Positions 53,336 through 62,696 are shown, counted from the first letter of the stretch. The stretch is DNA of 64,000 nt from Robertmurraya kyonggiensis (GCF_005116465.1 NZ_SWBM01000003.1:310001-374000); one strand, 5' to 3'. Numbers and translations are program-made. Notes: generated by a model from the sequence alone, not told the origin.

Positions 53336-55930
53336 ATGGCTATTAAAGAAAAAACGTTAACCACTGACAACACTGTAACCGAAATGATTAACCGTCTTGT
53401 AGAAAATGGTCGCCAAGCTCTAAAAGAATTTAATGATTTTGACCAAGAAATGGTCGATGACATTGTGAAACAAATGGCGCTTGCAGGCTTAGATAAGCAT
53501 ATGCCTCTCGCAAAGCTTGCCGTAGAAGAAACAGGTCGTGGCGTTTATGAGGATAAGATTATTAAAAACATGTTTTCAACTGAATACGTTTATCACAATA
53601 TTAAATACAATAAAACCGTCGGAATCATCAATGAAAATGAACACGAAGGAATCATTGAAATTGCCGAACCGGTTGGTGTTATCGCTGGTGTTACTCCGGT
53701 TACAAACCCAACTTCCACTACTATGTTCAAAGCTTTAATCTCAATTAAAACACGAAATCCGATCATTTTTGCTTTTCACCCTTCTGCTCAAAAAAGCAGC
53801 AGTGAAGCAGCTCGCACATTGAGAGATGCAGCTATTTTGGCAGGTGCCCCTGAGCACTGCATTCAATGGATTGAAACACCATCACTTGAAGCAACTCGCT
53901 TACTCATGAATCATCCAGATATCTCATTAATTCTCGCAACAGGTGGATCCGGTATGGTCAAATCTGCTTACAGCTCAGGAAAGCCAGCTCTTGGTGTTGG
54001 TCCAGGGAATGTACCATGCTATATTGAAAAGACTGCCAACATTCAGCGTTCTGTCAATGATTTGATCTTATCTAAAACCTTTGATAATGGAATGATTTGT
54101 GCTTCAGAACAGGCCGTTATTATCGACAAGGAAATCTACGACGCAGTTAAAAGAGAAATGATCGCCCATCGATGCTACTTCCTCAATGAAGAAGAGAGAA
54201 AGAAAGTCGAAAAGCTCGTCATCAATGAACATTTCTGTGCTGTCAATGCAGATATTGTAGGAATGCCAGCTGTTAAAATAGCTGCGATGGCCGGTGTCAA
54301 AGTCCCTGAGGGTACAAAAATTTTAGTGGCCGAATTAGCAGGTGTTGGACCAGAATTTCCGCTTTCTCGTGAAAAACTAAGCCCAGTGTTAGCATGCTAC
54401 AAAGTAAAAAGCCTTGAAGAAGGCTTAAAGAGAGCAGAAGAAATGTTGGAATTTGGCGGGCTCGGTCATTCGGCTGTCCTTCACTCCACCAATGATGAGG
54501 TCATTCGTAAATTTGGTGCACGGATGAAAGCAGGGCGCATCATTGTTAATGCCCCTTCTTCTCAAGGTGCCATTGGAGATATTTATAATGCCTACCTCCC
54601 TTCCCTTACACTTGGATGTGGAACATTCGGAGGAAACTCAGTATCGACAAACGTAGGAGCGATTCATTTGGTCAATATTAAAAAGCTCGCAAAAAGAAAT
54701 GTGAATATGCAGTGGTTCAAGGTTCCACCAAAAATTTATTTTGAGAAAAATTCTACACAGTATTTAGCAAAAATGCCGAATATATCAAGAGCACTTATTG
54801 TAACGGATCCTGGAATGGTAAAACTGGGCTATGTGGATAAAGTTCTCTATTATTTAAGAAAACGTCCTGACTATGTACACTGTGAAATTTTCTCAGATGT
54901 AGAGCCAGATCCGTCCATTGAAACAGTGATGAAGGGTGCAGAAATGATGGCGAACTTCCAACCAGATGTGATTATCGCACTCGGTGGCGGGTCAGCAATG
55001 GACGCAGCGAAAGGAATGTGGTTATTTTACGAGCATCCAGATGTTGATTTCTTTGGGTTAAAACAGAAATTCCTCGATATCCGAAAACGTCTCGTGAAAT
55101 ATCCTAAACTCGGAGAGAAAGCACAGTTTGTCGCTATTCCGACTACTTCTGGTACAGGGTCTGAGGTAACCTCCTTCTCTGTTATTACCGATAAGAAAGC
55201 GAATATTAAATATCCACTGGCTGACTATGAACTCACACCTGATGTGGCGATTGTTGACCCTCAGTTTGTCATGACTGTACCAAAGCATGTTACAGCTGAT
55301 ACAGGAATGGACGTCCTAACACACGCGATTGAGGCCTATGTATCCGTAATGGCCAATGATTATACAGATGGTTTAGCCATGAAAGCCATACAGCTCGTAT
55401 TCGAATATTTACCAAGGGCTTATCGAAACGGAAATGATGAAATCGCACGAGAGAAAATGCATAATGCGTCTACCATCGCTGGAATGGCCTTCGCAAATGC
55501 CTTCTTAGGCATCAATCATAGCTTAGCTCATAAGCTTGGAGGAGAATTCCATATTGCCCATGGTCGTGCCAATACGATCTTAATGCCGCATGTCATTCGC
55601 TACAATGCTTCAAAGCCTAGCAAATTAGCAGCTTTTCCAAAGTATGAAAAATTTGTTGCGGACAAACGCTATGCGGAAATTGCTCGTGCATTAGGCTTAC
55701 CTGCACGGACAACTGAGGAAGGTGTGGAAAGTCTCGTACAGGCAGTGATTAAGCTAGCGGAAGAGCTATACATTCCAATGTCCATCAAGGCAAATGGCGT
55801 GAACAAAGTAGAATTTGACAGCAAAATAGATTTCCTTGCAGAAAGAGCATTTGAGGACCAATGTACAACAGCAAATCCGAAGCTCCCTCTCGTTTTTGAA
55901 TTAGCTGAGATTTATCGTAAAGCTTGGTAA
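53336..55930 (+). CDS. adhE: Bifunctional acetaldehyde-CoA/alcohol dehydrogenase
   Basis: An 864-residue two-domain enzyme that reduces acetyl-CoA to ethanol in two NADH-dependent steps during anaerobic growth. Residues 1-440 are the aldehyde dehydrogenase domain with the catalytic Cys in FDNGMICASEQAVI; residues 460-864 are the iron-type alcohol dehydrogenase with GGGSAMDAAKGMW, VAIPTTSGTGSEVT and the metal-site histidines in INHSLAHKLGGEFHIAHGRAN. Length is as expected. GGAGG lies before the ATG, and a perfect Rex box sits directly upstream, so expression should rise with NADH. A terminator follows. Confidence 0.95.
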   Translation: MAIKEKTLTTDNTVTEMINRLVENGRQALKEFNDFDQEMVDDIVKQMALAGLDKHMPLAKLAVEETGRGVYEDKIIKNMFSTEYVYHNIKYNKTVGIINENEHEGIIEIAEPVGVIAGVTPVTNPTSTTMFKALISIKTRNPIIFAFHPSAQKSSSEAARTLRDAAILAGAPEHCIQWIETPSLEATRLLMNHPDISLILATGGSGMVKSAYSSGKPALGVGPGNVPCYIEKTANIQRSVNDLILSKTFDNGMICASEQAVIIDKEIYDAVKREMIAHRCYFLNEEERKKVEKLVINEHFCAVNADIVGMPAVKIAAMAGVKVPEGTKILVAELAGVGPEFPLSREKLSPVLACYKVKSLEEGLKRAEEMLEFGGLGHSAVLHSTNDEVIRKFGARMKAGRIIVNAPSSQGAIGDIYNAYLPSLTLGCGTFGGNSVSTNVGAIHLVNIKKLAKRNVNMQWFKVPPKIYFEKNSTQYLAKMPNISRALIVTDPGMVKLGYVDKVLYYLRKRPDYVHCEIFSDVEPDPSIETVMKGAEMMANFQPDVIIALGGGSAMDAAKGMWLFYEHPDVDFFGLKQKFLDIRKRLVKYPKLGEKAQFVAIPTTSGTGSEVTSFSVITDKKANIKYPLADYELTPDVAIVDPQFVMTVPKHVTADTGMDVLTHAIEAYVSVMANDYTDGLAMKAIQLVFEYLPRAYRNGNDEIAREKMHNASTIAGMAFANAFLGINHSLAHKLGGEFHIAHGRANTILMPHVIRYNASKPSKLAAFPKYEKFVADKRYAEIARALGLPARTTEEGVESLVQAVIKLAEELYIPMSIKANGVNKVEFDSKIDFLAERAFEDQCTTANPKLPLVFELAEIYRKAW

Positions 55931-55976
55931 AAGAATAATCGAAATATAGGATTTCCTCTCAATTGATATAAAAACA

Positions 55977-56021
55977 GCCCGTATCATAGGTGCTCAAGCA
56001 CATTCGATACGGGCATTTTTC
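55977..56021 (+). terminator. Terminator of adhE
   Basis: GCCCGTATC … GATACGGGC (55977-55985 with 56006-56014), with an inner GTGCTCAAGCAC loop stem, then ATTTTT. Confidence 0.9.
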
Positions 56022-56067
56022 TTGAACCTGCTGTTAAAGTTGGGTGTTCAATTTATTTCATTGATAA

Positions 56068-56258
56068 ATAGGAGAAAAGATTCCGGTTAAATCAAGAAAT
56101 TCACCTATTTTCCTATAAATAAGCGGAACTTTTCCGGTTAAGCTATACATTTTTCATGATTTCAAGGATGTTTAGGTCAATTAGCGGAAAATCTCCGCCT
56201 ATTTCACCTAAAATTCATTACTATTTTCAAAATAGACGGACTTTTTCCGGTTAAATGG
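56068..56258. repeat. Intergenic repeat array, family C (about 4 diverged copies)
   Basis: Copies begin at about 56068, 56119, 56180 and 56232, spaced 51, 61 and 52 bp. Each starts with an ATAGG/ATAAGCGG-type element, then TTTTCCGGTTA or a variant, then A/T-rich spacer. The sequence differs from families A and B, but the period is again close to 52 bp. It fills the 264-bp gap between the adhE terminator and ycnI. Confidence 0.7.
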
Positions 56259-56285
56259 AGACACCTTTAACAAATCAACAAATCA

Positions 56286-56927
56286 TTAATTTCTTCTTTT
56301 CTTTAAAGATAAAACTAGTGCTATTAATGCTACGCTTAGGGCTACGATTGAAAGATATAATGGCGTTGCTGATACATCTTGTCCATTTTCATCCTCATCT
56401 TGGTCACTTGTTACATTAGACGCACCCTCATGTGAAACACCATGTCCAGCACTCGAACCATCACCTGGTTGTACAGTAGTGACTGAAGCAGGCGTATCTG
56501 CACCCTCTGCTCCAACCCATTCGACTACACTTCCATCTGTGTACGTTTGATAAGCTTTCCAAACGATTTCAGTTGCATCATCAGCCACTTTTCCTGACAT
56601 ATTGAACATCCCAAATTCAATTGGAGATAAACCGTCTCCTTCTGCTGTCCAAATAATTTTCGTAATTTTTTCAGTCGCATCCTTTTCAACTTCATAAGTC
56701 CAGCCTGCTTTTGGTTCTATACGAGAAATGTTCACCTCTTCTGGAACGGTCACTTCAATTTTTTTAGTTGAAACTTCTTCTTTTTCGGAAGGAACTTTAA
56801 CGGTGAACACTTCATATTTCCCTTGTGTCGTTTCTGCTGGTGCGACGGTTACATGGGCACTAGCAGCACTCGCAAATAAAAAGAATGCTCCAGCTATTGA
56901 AGCTGCAAATGTTAATATTTTTTTCAT
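56286..56927 (-). CDS. ycnI: YcnI family copper-associated membrane protein
   Basis: A 213-residue exported protein. The signal peptide ends ASAAS-AHVTV, leaving an N-terminal histidine that binds Cu2+ in B. subtilis YcnI; Trp residues in GWTYEVEKD and WKAYQTY complete the DUF1775 domain. After a Gly/Ser/His/Asp-rich linker a C-terminal helix (LYLSIVALSVALIALVLSL) and KKRRN anchor it. It is usually next to ycnJ (copper import) and ycnK; neither is here. The neighbours are a two-component system on the other strand. Confidence 0.88.
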   Translation of the reverse strand: MKKILTFAASIAGAFFLFASAASAHVTVAPAETTQGKYEVFTVKVPSEKEEVSTKKIEVTVPEEVNISRIEPKAGWTYEVEKDATEKITKIIWTAEGDGLSPIEFGMFNMSGKVADDATEIVWKAYQTYTDGSVVEWVGAEGADTPASVTTVQPGDGSSAGHGVSHEGASNVTSDQDEDENGQDVSATPLYLSIVALSVALIALVLSLKKRRN

Positions 56928-57129
56928 TTTAAAACTCTCCTATCAATTCTATAATTATTTTCGTAACGAATTCTTCTAAAAGTCTACCTATATAAAAGTA
57001 CGTTTTTCTCTTAAACTTTAATATGACTCAAAGGGGCTATTTTTTTTCAATCCATTTATTAATGTTCATAAAACATTCACATTGATGTATCGTTAATGAT
57101 AGCAATGCTGTTTAAAGGAGATTAACAGG

Positions 57130-57921
57130 ATGTCGTACCGTTATTTGAAGCTTTTCACCATATTAATTCCTACACTCATCATCGGAGGTTTTGAGTTTTT
57201 CCGACACAGTATCTTCCTTCATCATCTTTCTATGGAAACTGGGAACTATGTCATTACCATCTTAACTTTCTTGATATCATATATTTTTGCCACATGGATG
57301 TTTAAAACGATTGAGGTAAAAAATCAAAGAATCACAAAGGAAAGAGAAATGAGAGTCATCTATGAAGAAAGAGAGAGATTAGCAAAAGAATTGCATGATA
57401 GTATTGCACAAACTCTCTTCTTACTTCGAGTTCATCTGAAAAAAGGGAAACATAAAGAAGCTGATTCCCTTATAAATTCCATTGATACACAGTTACGACA
57501 GGCCATTTTTAATTTGCGTATGAATCCGGACGAGCAGATTCATTTTACAAATAGAATTCAAAATTGGTTCGAAGAGTGGACTGCTGTTTCTGGAATTGAC
57601 ATCGAAACGGATATCCATTTTATCGATAAATATTTCACTCCAGCTGATGAAATCCAACTTTTTGGTATCATTCAAGAAGCCTTTATGAATATAAGAAAAC
57701 ACTCGGGAACTGATACTGTCCGCTTCAAGCTCGATGTTCATAATGCCGGGTGGGAAATGAGTATTGAAGATAATGGTTGTGGATTTGACTTGGCTAAAAT
57801 TGGGTCAAATCACTATGGTCTTTCCATGATTAAGGAACGGGCAGAAAAATTGGGTGCTCACATTGAGATAGATACAGAACTGAATCGAGGGACTAAAATT
57901 AAATTGAGAGGGAATATGTAA
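57130..57921 (+). CDS. NarL-type sensor histidine kinase
   Basis: A 263-residue kinase with two N-terminal membrane helices (LFTILIPTLIIGGFEFF and VITILTFLISYIFATWMF), a short coiled coil, the HisKA_3 box RLAKELHDSIAQTLFLLRVHLKKG with the phosphate-accepting His, and an HATPase domain ending in IEDNGCGFDLAKIGSNHYGLSMIKERAEKLGA. The sensor part is only the membrane hairpin, so it may sense the membrane or another protein. AAAGGAG precedes the ATG. It is followed by its response regulator gene after one base. Confidence 0.9.
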   Translation: MSYRYLKLFTILIPTLIIGGFEFFRHSIFLHHLSMETGNYVITILTFLISYIFATWMFKTIEVKNQRITKEREMRVIYEERERLAKELHDSIAQTLFLLRVHLKKGKHKEADSLINSIDTQLRQAIFNLRMNPDEQIHFTNRIQNWFEEWTAVSGIDIETDIHFIDKYFTPADEIQLFGIIQEAFMNIRKHSGTDTVRFKLDVHNAGWEMSIEDNGCGFDLAKIGSNHYGLSMIKERAEKLGAHIEIDTELNRGTKIKLRGNM

Positions 57922-57922
57922 C

Positions 57923-58567
57923 ATGACGAATCCTTTTAGAGTAATGATTGCCGATGATCATCCCCATGCACGAGAGGCAATCTCCGCCATGCTTGAAGAT
58001 CATCCTAAATTTAGTATTGTGGCTCAAGCGCGAAATGGGTTAGAGGCGATTGAACTAAGTCAACAACATTCTCCAGATATTATTCTGATGGATATTGAAA
58101 TGCCGAAAATGAATGGGTTAGAAGCAACAAAAATCATCAAGGAGAAATCTCCTTATATTAAAGTCATCATGTTAAGTGTTTCGGATGATGTAGCGGACCT
58201 TTTTACCGCGGTTCAATATGGTGCACAGGGGTATTTGTTAAAAAATATGGATCCAGATGATTGGCTGGAATATTTGCTGTCAGTTGCGGAAGGGTCCAGT
58301 GAAAAGACGCGTGGTATTGCTAACAAACTCCTTTATCAATTTCGTGAAAATGACTTACAGAATTCCGCTCTCGAAAAATCATTAACTCCGAGAGAACGAG
58401 AAATTCTTTTATTAATTGCAAAAGGAATCACTAATAAGCAAATTGCCGAACAACTTTTCATTTCCGAAAACACGGTGAAAAACCATATTAAAAACCTACT
58501 AGAAAAATTGGAGGTCGAAAATCGAGTACAGCTTGCAGCATATGCTTTTAAACATTATAAAACCTAA
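57923..58567 (+). CDS. NarL/FixJ-type response regulator
   Basis: A 214-residue regulator: receiver domain (RVMIADDHPHAREAIS, phospho-acceptor Asp in ILMDIEMPKMNG, conserved Lys in YLLKNMD) and LuxR-type HTH (LTPREREILLLIAKGITNKQIAEQLFISENTVKNHIKNLLEKLEVENRVQLA). It starts one base after the kinase stop; the pair is surely one operon. Targets are unknown; the divergent ycnI gene across the 202-bp gap is a candidate. Confidence 0.92.
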   Translation: MTNPFRVMIADDHPHAREAISAMLEDHPKFSIVAQARNGLEAIELSQQHSPDIILMDIEMPKMNGLEATKIIKEKSPYIKVIMLSVSDDVADLFTAVQYGAQGYLLKNMDPDDWLEYLLSVAEGSSEKTRGIANKLLYQFRENDLQNSALEKSLTPREREILLLIAKGITNKQIAEQLFISENTVKNHIKNLLEKLEVENRVQLAAYAFKHYKT

Positions 58568-58596
58568 CTAGACGGGTTCAGTTTTGAAAAATAAAA

Positions 58597-58626
58597 ATGC
58601 TCAGTTCAATCGCTGAGCATTTTTTC
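58597..58626. terminator. Bidirectional terminator after the response regulator
   Basis: ATGCTCAG-TTCAATCG-CTGAGCAT, followed by TTTTTT on the plus strand and TTTTTATTTTTC on the minus; serves both convergent genes. Confidence 0.9.
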
Positions 58627-58649
58627 TATCACTTTATGACTGTATTTAA

Positions 58650-59666
58650 TTATTCTAGATCCCTAACCCCGGTTTCTAATATCTCCATTTGCAGTAGTGT
58701 CTGTTCGTCCGTAATCGTTTTAGCTACCCCATTTATGATACTTTCATATAAATCATCATACACTCTTCCATAATCGCCAGTTACGGATTTCACCTTTTCT
58801 TCATGGACCGTCCCTTCTTCATCGATATAGGTAATGACACCATAATGCTGTATGGTATCTACACCAAAATCTTTGTTATCTGGCATATAAAATAACTTCA
58901 AGTGTTCTTCCTGGCGATCCTTTGTTTCTTTTACAAAGCATCCCTTTTTCCCGTATACAACGAAGCTTGGTCTTTCTTTCACTCTAAAGTAACTAGACTT
59001 TACAGATATTTTTAACTCACCATAATACAAATCCAAATCAAAATAATCATTCATTCTTCCTTGTCCTAATAATTGCCTCACATCATAATGGATATGATCT
59101 GGCTTGCCAAAATAGCTGACAACCTGATCCAATGTATGACATCCATGCCCATACAAATAGGACGATGTAGGATCAAAGTGATGAATTGATTCAGGAACTT
59201 CTGGACGGTAATAATCATAATGCATTTCCACTTCTAGTAAGTCTCCTAGTTTTCCATCCTCAATGACCTTTTGAACTGTTAAAAAGTCACTGTCAAAACG
59301 TCTATTTTGATACGCTTGAACAATCAAATCTTTTTCTCGTGCTAATGCAAATATTTCTTTTGCTTGCTTCGAAGTTTCCATAAAAGGTTTTTCAACCAAA
59401 CAGTGTTTGTTATGTTCTAATACTTGTTTTGCATATTCATAATGACTGTCATGCCTTGTACAAACGACAATGAGTTGAATTTCCTTATCATTCAATAATT
59501 CTTCTAGATTGGAAGTATAATTGACTCCAGCAATTCTATTCCAGCTTTCATTTTCAGGATTTCTTTGATAAATCGTTTTTACCTTTATATTTTCTCTTTG
59601 AAGGACGAAAGGCAGATGATATCTGTTCGTACTTTTCCCATTTCCAATATAACCAATTGTAAGCAT
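58650..59666 (-). CDS. Gfo/Idh/MocA family oxidoreductase
   Basis: A 338-residue NAD(P)-dependent oxidoreductase. The Rossmann part holds IGYIGNGKSTNRYHLPFVLQR, LIVVCTRHDSHYEYAKQVLEH and the family motif HCLVEKPFMETSKQA (EKP); the second domain has HYDYYRPEVPE and YGHGCHTLDQVVSYFGKP, the histidine site. It resembles scyllo-inositol dehydrogenase (IolW/YvaA-like) proteins, but the sugar substrate is uncertain. AGGAGG precedes the ATG. It stands alone. Confidence 0.87.
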   Translation of the reverse strand: MLTIGYIGNGKSTNRYHLPFVLQRENIKVKTIYQRNPENESWNRIAGVNYTSNLEELLNDKEIQLIVVCTRHDSHYEYAKQVLEHNKHCLVEKPFMETSKQAKEIFALAREKDLIVQAYQNRRFDSDFLTVQKVIEDGKLGDLLEVEMHYDYYRPEVPESIHHFDPTSSYLYGHGCHTLDQVVSYFGKPDHIHYDVRQLLGQGRMNDYFDLDLYYGELKISVKSSYFRVKERPSFVVYGKKGCFVKETKDRQEEHLKLFYMPDNKDFGVDTIQHYGVITYIDEEGTVHEEKVKSVTGDYGRVYDDLYESIINGVAKTITDEQTLLQMEILETGVRDLE

Positions 59667-59858
59667 AACTGCCTCCTAAAAATATATTTATCTTTTCGAT
59701 AGTTGCTTGAAATACTACATAGCATTAGTTTGTACTTTGGTAGCACTCTAGCTGTGCTCTAACAATTATGTAATGTATCTCCCTTAAACATTATATCCCA
59801 TATTTTACCTCAGAGGCTTTATCCTTGCCCGAGTAGTTTGAAATAATATAAACAAACT

Positions 59859-60737
59859 CTACTCTTTATTGAAGTTATTTATTTCTGGATATATGAATGA
59901 TAATTTTTCGTTTGCTACTTCTATCTGCTTAAAATACTCCGAATAAGAAACACTTAATTTTTTCATTGCAGGAATAAATACATCATAATAACCACTTGTA
60001 TCGTTAAACTCTTTAAGAATTGTTTGGATTTTATAGATTGGTGAATTTTTGTATTCTTCGGACTGCTTGTATGCCAAGTATCTCTCTATAACTTCCTTAT
60101 TTTCTAACAAGAATTTATCGGGATTTTCAATAGATTGTTTTGTATTCTCTAAAACGTCACGAATATTTTCTGTGTTCATTTGCTTTGTGCTTTCCATTAA
60201 GAACAATTGCAAGTCTTCAGTAAACTGCAATGAAGGTACATTGTCCAGAAATGCTATTATTTCCTCATAGGCTGATTGCTGCTCTGAGGTTGTAATAGGC
60301 TCATTCAAAAATCGTGCAAAGTGCAGGCAAATAAATCGACCGTAGTATCCAGGAAACGCCTCTAATAGCTTTTCGTTTACAGTTGAACTCTGTTCAATAG
60401 CTCTCAATTCCGAACTTAGTTCAGCATAATCTTTGCCAAAACTTAGATTCTCAAGAATAGCCTTTTTTGCCTGTTCCCTCTGAATAGATAATTCTTTAAG
60501 TACCGTTATTTTTTGCAATGTGTTGTTTGTCGCATCGGCAAGCACTGCCCTTATCTCCGTTGTACTAAGGCCAAGCTTACGAAAAACATATATCTTTTTT
60601 AAGCATTCAACATCATTTTCGCTGAAATTCCGGTACCCATTTTCTAAAACATTAGGAAATACCAATTCTTGTTCTATGTAATATTCAATAGCCTTTTTAG
60701 TTAAATTTGTTAACTTACTCACTTCGTTAATTAGCAT
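59859..60737 (-). CDS. MerR family transcriptional regulator
   Basis: A 292-residue MerR regulator. The N-terminal winged HTH is MLINEVSKLTNLTKKAIEYYIEQELVFPNVLENGYRNFSENDVECLKKI; the rest is a long helical effector domain I cannot assign. GGGAGG lies 8 bases before ATG 60737; a GTG at 60746 overlaps that site. Its promoter has the 19-bp spacer with a dyad typical of MerR-controlled promoters, so it probably activates its own gene in response to a ligand. No pump gene is adjacent. Confidence 0.87.
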   Translation of the reverse strand: MLINEVSKLTNLTKKAIEYYIEQELVFPNVLENGYRNFSENDVECLKKIYVFRKLGLSTTEIRAVLADATNNTLQKITVLKELSIQREQAKKAILENLSFGKDYAELSSELRAIEQSSTVNEKLLEAFPGYYGRFICLHFARFLNEPITTSEQQSAYEEIIAFLDNVPSLQFTEDLQLFLMESTKQMNTENIRDVLENTKQSIENPDKFLLENKEVIERYLAYKQSEEYKNSPIYKIQTILKEFNDTSGYYDVFIPAMKKLSVSYSEYFKQIEVANEKLSFIYPEINNFNKE

Positions 60738-60755
60738 ATTTATCACCTCCCAAAT

Positions 60756-60786
60756 AAAATAAGCTATTACCCAAGGTGGTAGTCAA
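60756..60786 (-). promoter_or_regulatory. MerR-type promoter with 19-bp spacer and dyad
   Basis: Minus strand: TTGACT (60781-60786), 19-bp spacer, TATTTT (60756-60761); the spacer carries the dyad CTACCACC…GGTAATAG. This over-long spacing is the hallmark of MerR control. Confidence 0.75.
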
Positions 60787-60920
60787 TCGTTATTTATCCT
60801 TGTTTCGGATCTATTAATATGTAGCTTTGATCATATTATTTATTCAAAACATTTGTATGTCATTAAGTATTTAAGCATTTGTCCATTTTCCCCTTAAGTA
60901 GCTTTGTGGCCCTATAACAA

Positions 60921-60947
60921 TAAAAAAGCTGCCTGGTATGGCAGCCT
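60921..60947 (-). terminator. Terminator of the small conserved gene
   Basis: Minus strand: GCTGCC … GGCAGC (60940-60945 with 60928-60933; 6-nt loop), then TTTTTTATTG. Confidence 0.85.
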
Positions 60948-60972
60948 AAACTCCTAGATTCTAAAAACATTC

Positions 60973-61197
60973 CTATTTCTGTTCAGTAGGTCTTCGTTTA
61001 TGTTGTTCATTTATGATTTTCTTGTTAAGAATCCGTACTTTACCAACCATTAGCAACCTCATATCTTCTACAATATAGCTAGCTAACTCTTCGTCAGAAA
61101 TGTCATCTCCATTAATATCTAGACGGAATTCCTGCCCTTGAATTCCACCACCATTCGTAAACTCGATTTCAAAGTCGAATTGAACCCTTTTATCCAT
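60973..61197 (-). CDS. Small conserved hypothetical protein
   Basis: A 74-residue acidic-to-basic protein: MDKRVQFDFEIEFTNGGGIQG then FRLDINGDDISDEELASYIV and RLLMVGKVRILNKKII. I recall similar uncharacterized proteins in bacilli and lactobacilli, but no named family. It has a AAGGTGG site 7-8 bases before the ATG and its own terminator, so it is a real small gene. Confidence 0.7.
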   Translation of the reverse strand: MDKRVQFDFEIEFTNGGGIQGQEFRLDINGDDISDEELASYIVEDMRLLMVGKVRILNKKIINEQHKRRPTEQK

Positions 61198-61342
61198 TTT
61201 GAATCCACCTTATAGAGTTAATTTTTTCTGGCTTTAAAGTACAACTACATGCACTTTTCCCTTACCTTCTCTTTCGTAGAATGCATATCCTACTTTCCAA
61301 AATCACTTACGCTGTTAGATAAGGTTTTGCATATGTAACGTT

Positions 61343-61789
61343 TTAAGATTTTATAGGTAAGTATATCTGTACCTCTTCTTCTCCATCTCTAATAGGGTGA
61401 TAGGTCTCCACAATATAAGAATCAAGATCCCTTTGATAACCTTGCTCTTCTGACCATTTCAATAGATTTTCATGAAGTTCTTCCAATTTCCTTATATTCC
61501 CCTTTGTAGTAACGTAACTTATGTTTGTTTCAATATAATCCATTCCTGTGGGTACTTTACTTAATCGTTCATTTACAATTAATCCTACAAAATATTGACC
61601 TGCCCTATGTTCTTCGCCCCGCTTAGGTTCAAATAAGGCAATTTCAGTTTCTGTTGAATTTAGAATTTCGTTCGCACGACTTAATACTTGCTTGGCAAGC
61701 AAAGGTACTTCATTTCCAAAGTTAATAAACTCTCCACTACCTTTCAAACCCACAACCTTGAATTCTTTTAATACTTTCATAAAAGCCAT
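61343..61789 (-). CDS. GyrI-like/AraC effector-binding domain protein
   Basis: A 148-residue stand-alone effector-binding domain: KEFKVVGLKGSGEFINFGNEVPLLAKQV, EHRAGQYFVGLIVNERLSKVPTGMDYIE and a C-terminal EVQIYLPI, the order seen in GyrI/Rob-type SOUL-like domains that bind small hydrophobic ligands. No HTH is attached. GGAGG is 9 bases before ATG 61789. Its job could be drug sequestration or binding to a regulator; the MerR gene ~0.6 kb away is only a possible partner. Confidence 0.72.
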   Translation of the reverse strand: MAFMKVLKEFKVVGLKGSGEFINFGNEVPLLAKQVLSRANEILNSTETEIALFEPKRGEEHRAGQYFVGLIVNERLSKVPTGMDYIETNISYVTTKGNIRKLEELHENLLKWSEEQGYQRDLDSYIVETYHPIRDGEEEVQIYLPIKS

Positions 61790-62111
61790 ACTAGGTATTC
61801 CTCCAGACGCAATTAGTTTTCATAATATTATCATTCTAGTGTTCAACAAAAAGTCCTTACTTCCTCCTAGAAGTTAAAATTTAAAGAAGAAGTTATTCAC
61901 CAAGGTCAAAATAACCATTTGTAAATTCCCTTTAGAAATAAGCATTAATCCTTTTTCTTAGATGAACACACGCGTTGATAATTCTTCATATCCGTTAAAT
62001 TAATCTAATCAAAAATAGAGGATACTTTTTTAAAAGTATCACACTTGTCATCTTTGGATGATGGTGTATCGTTCAGGTTCTGTGTTCCAACTTATTTGAG
62101 TTTCTTATTTG
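61790..62111. other. Intergenic region without recognised gene
   Basis: In 322 bp I see only A/T-rich palindromes: GATACTTTT-TT-AAAAGTATC near 62019, and an imperfect ACAC…GTGT hairpin near 62046-62075 that may terminate the proline-rich gene. Confidence 0.5.
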
Positions 62112-62567
62112 TTAAAAGCAAGTAAACGACTGAATTTGTCGTAGACTTATACCGAAATAGACCCATCTAAATCCATTCCAACGCCACCCGGCAACAGAGT
62201 TTCGACCTACAAAGATTGGATAAAACCAAAATTGCTGAGAGCCTCGTAGCCAAACGTAAGTAAACCTGAATAGACATCTTCTAATGCCACCCAGATCTAC
62301 AGCAAAAGGTTCAAATTGTTGTGTTTGTGTAGGAACAAAAGATGGTGGTGGCGCTGTTGGTGGTCCTCCCGCTTGACCTTGGCTAGGTGGGCCAAACGGA
62401 GGTTGGAATCCAGGTTGCCCTGGTGGAAACCCTATTGGAGGAAAAAATTGTCCAAATAGTCTTTCGTCAACTTCTGAGTTGTAAATGCTGTCCTCTTGGA
62501 ATGGATTTGTTGACGAATAGGCATCCTGATTATAAGGAACTTGATAATACGGATGTAGTGGATACAT
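62112..62567 (-). CDS. Conserved proline/glycine-rich hypothetical protein
   Basis: A 151-residue protein in two parts: a Pro/Gly/Gln-rich segment (FFPPIGFPPGQPGFQPP … PPTAPPPSFVP) and an aromatic C-terminal domain of ~60 residues (RRCLFRFTYVWLRGSQQFWFYPIFVGRNSVAGWRWNG … SFTCF). No signal peptide. I recall related proteins in many Bacillus genomes with the same end domain; a spore-coat or surface role is plausible but not shown. TTAGGAGTG precedes ATG 62567; the frame extends to 62597 without a site. Confidence 0.72.
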   Translation of the reverse strand: MYPLHPYYQVPYNQDAYSSTNPFQEDSIYNSEVDERLFGQFFPPIGFPPGQPGFQPPFGPPSQGQAGGPPTAPPPSFVPTQTQQFEPFAVDLGGIRRCLFRFTYVWLRGSQQFWFYPIFVGRNSVAGWRWNGFRWVYFGISLRQIQSFTCF

Positions 62568-62696
62568 AAAATTCACTCCTAACTTTATTAAGTTCACGTC
62601 ATATTATTCTTTGGGAATTAACCTAGTAACTTGTTCTCTCGGAAATGGGTCTTTACCTAAAATAACTATAGCAACTTGGATTTACCTCCCTTCAAC

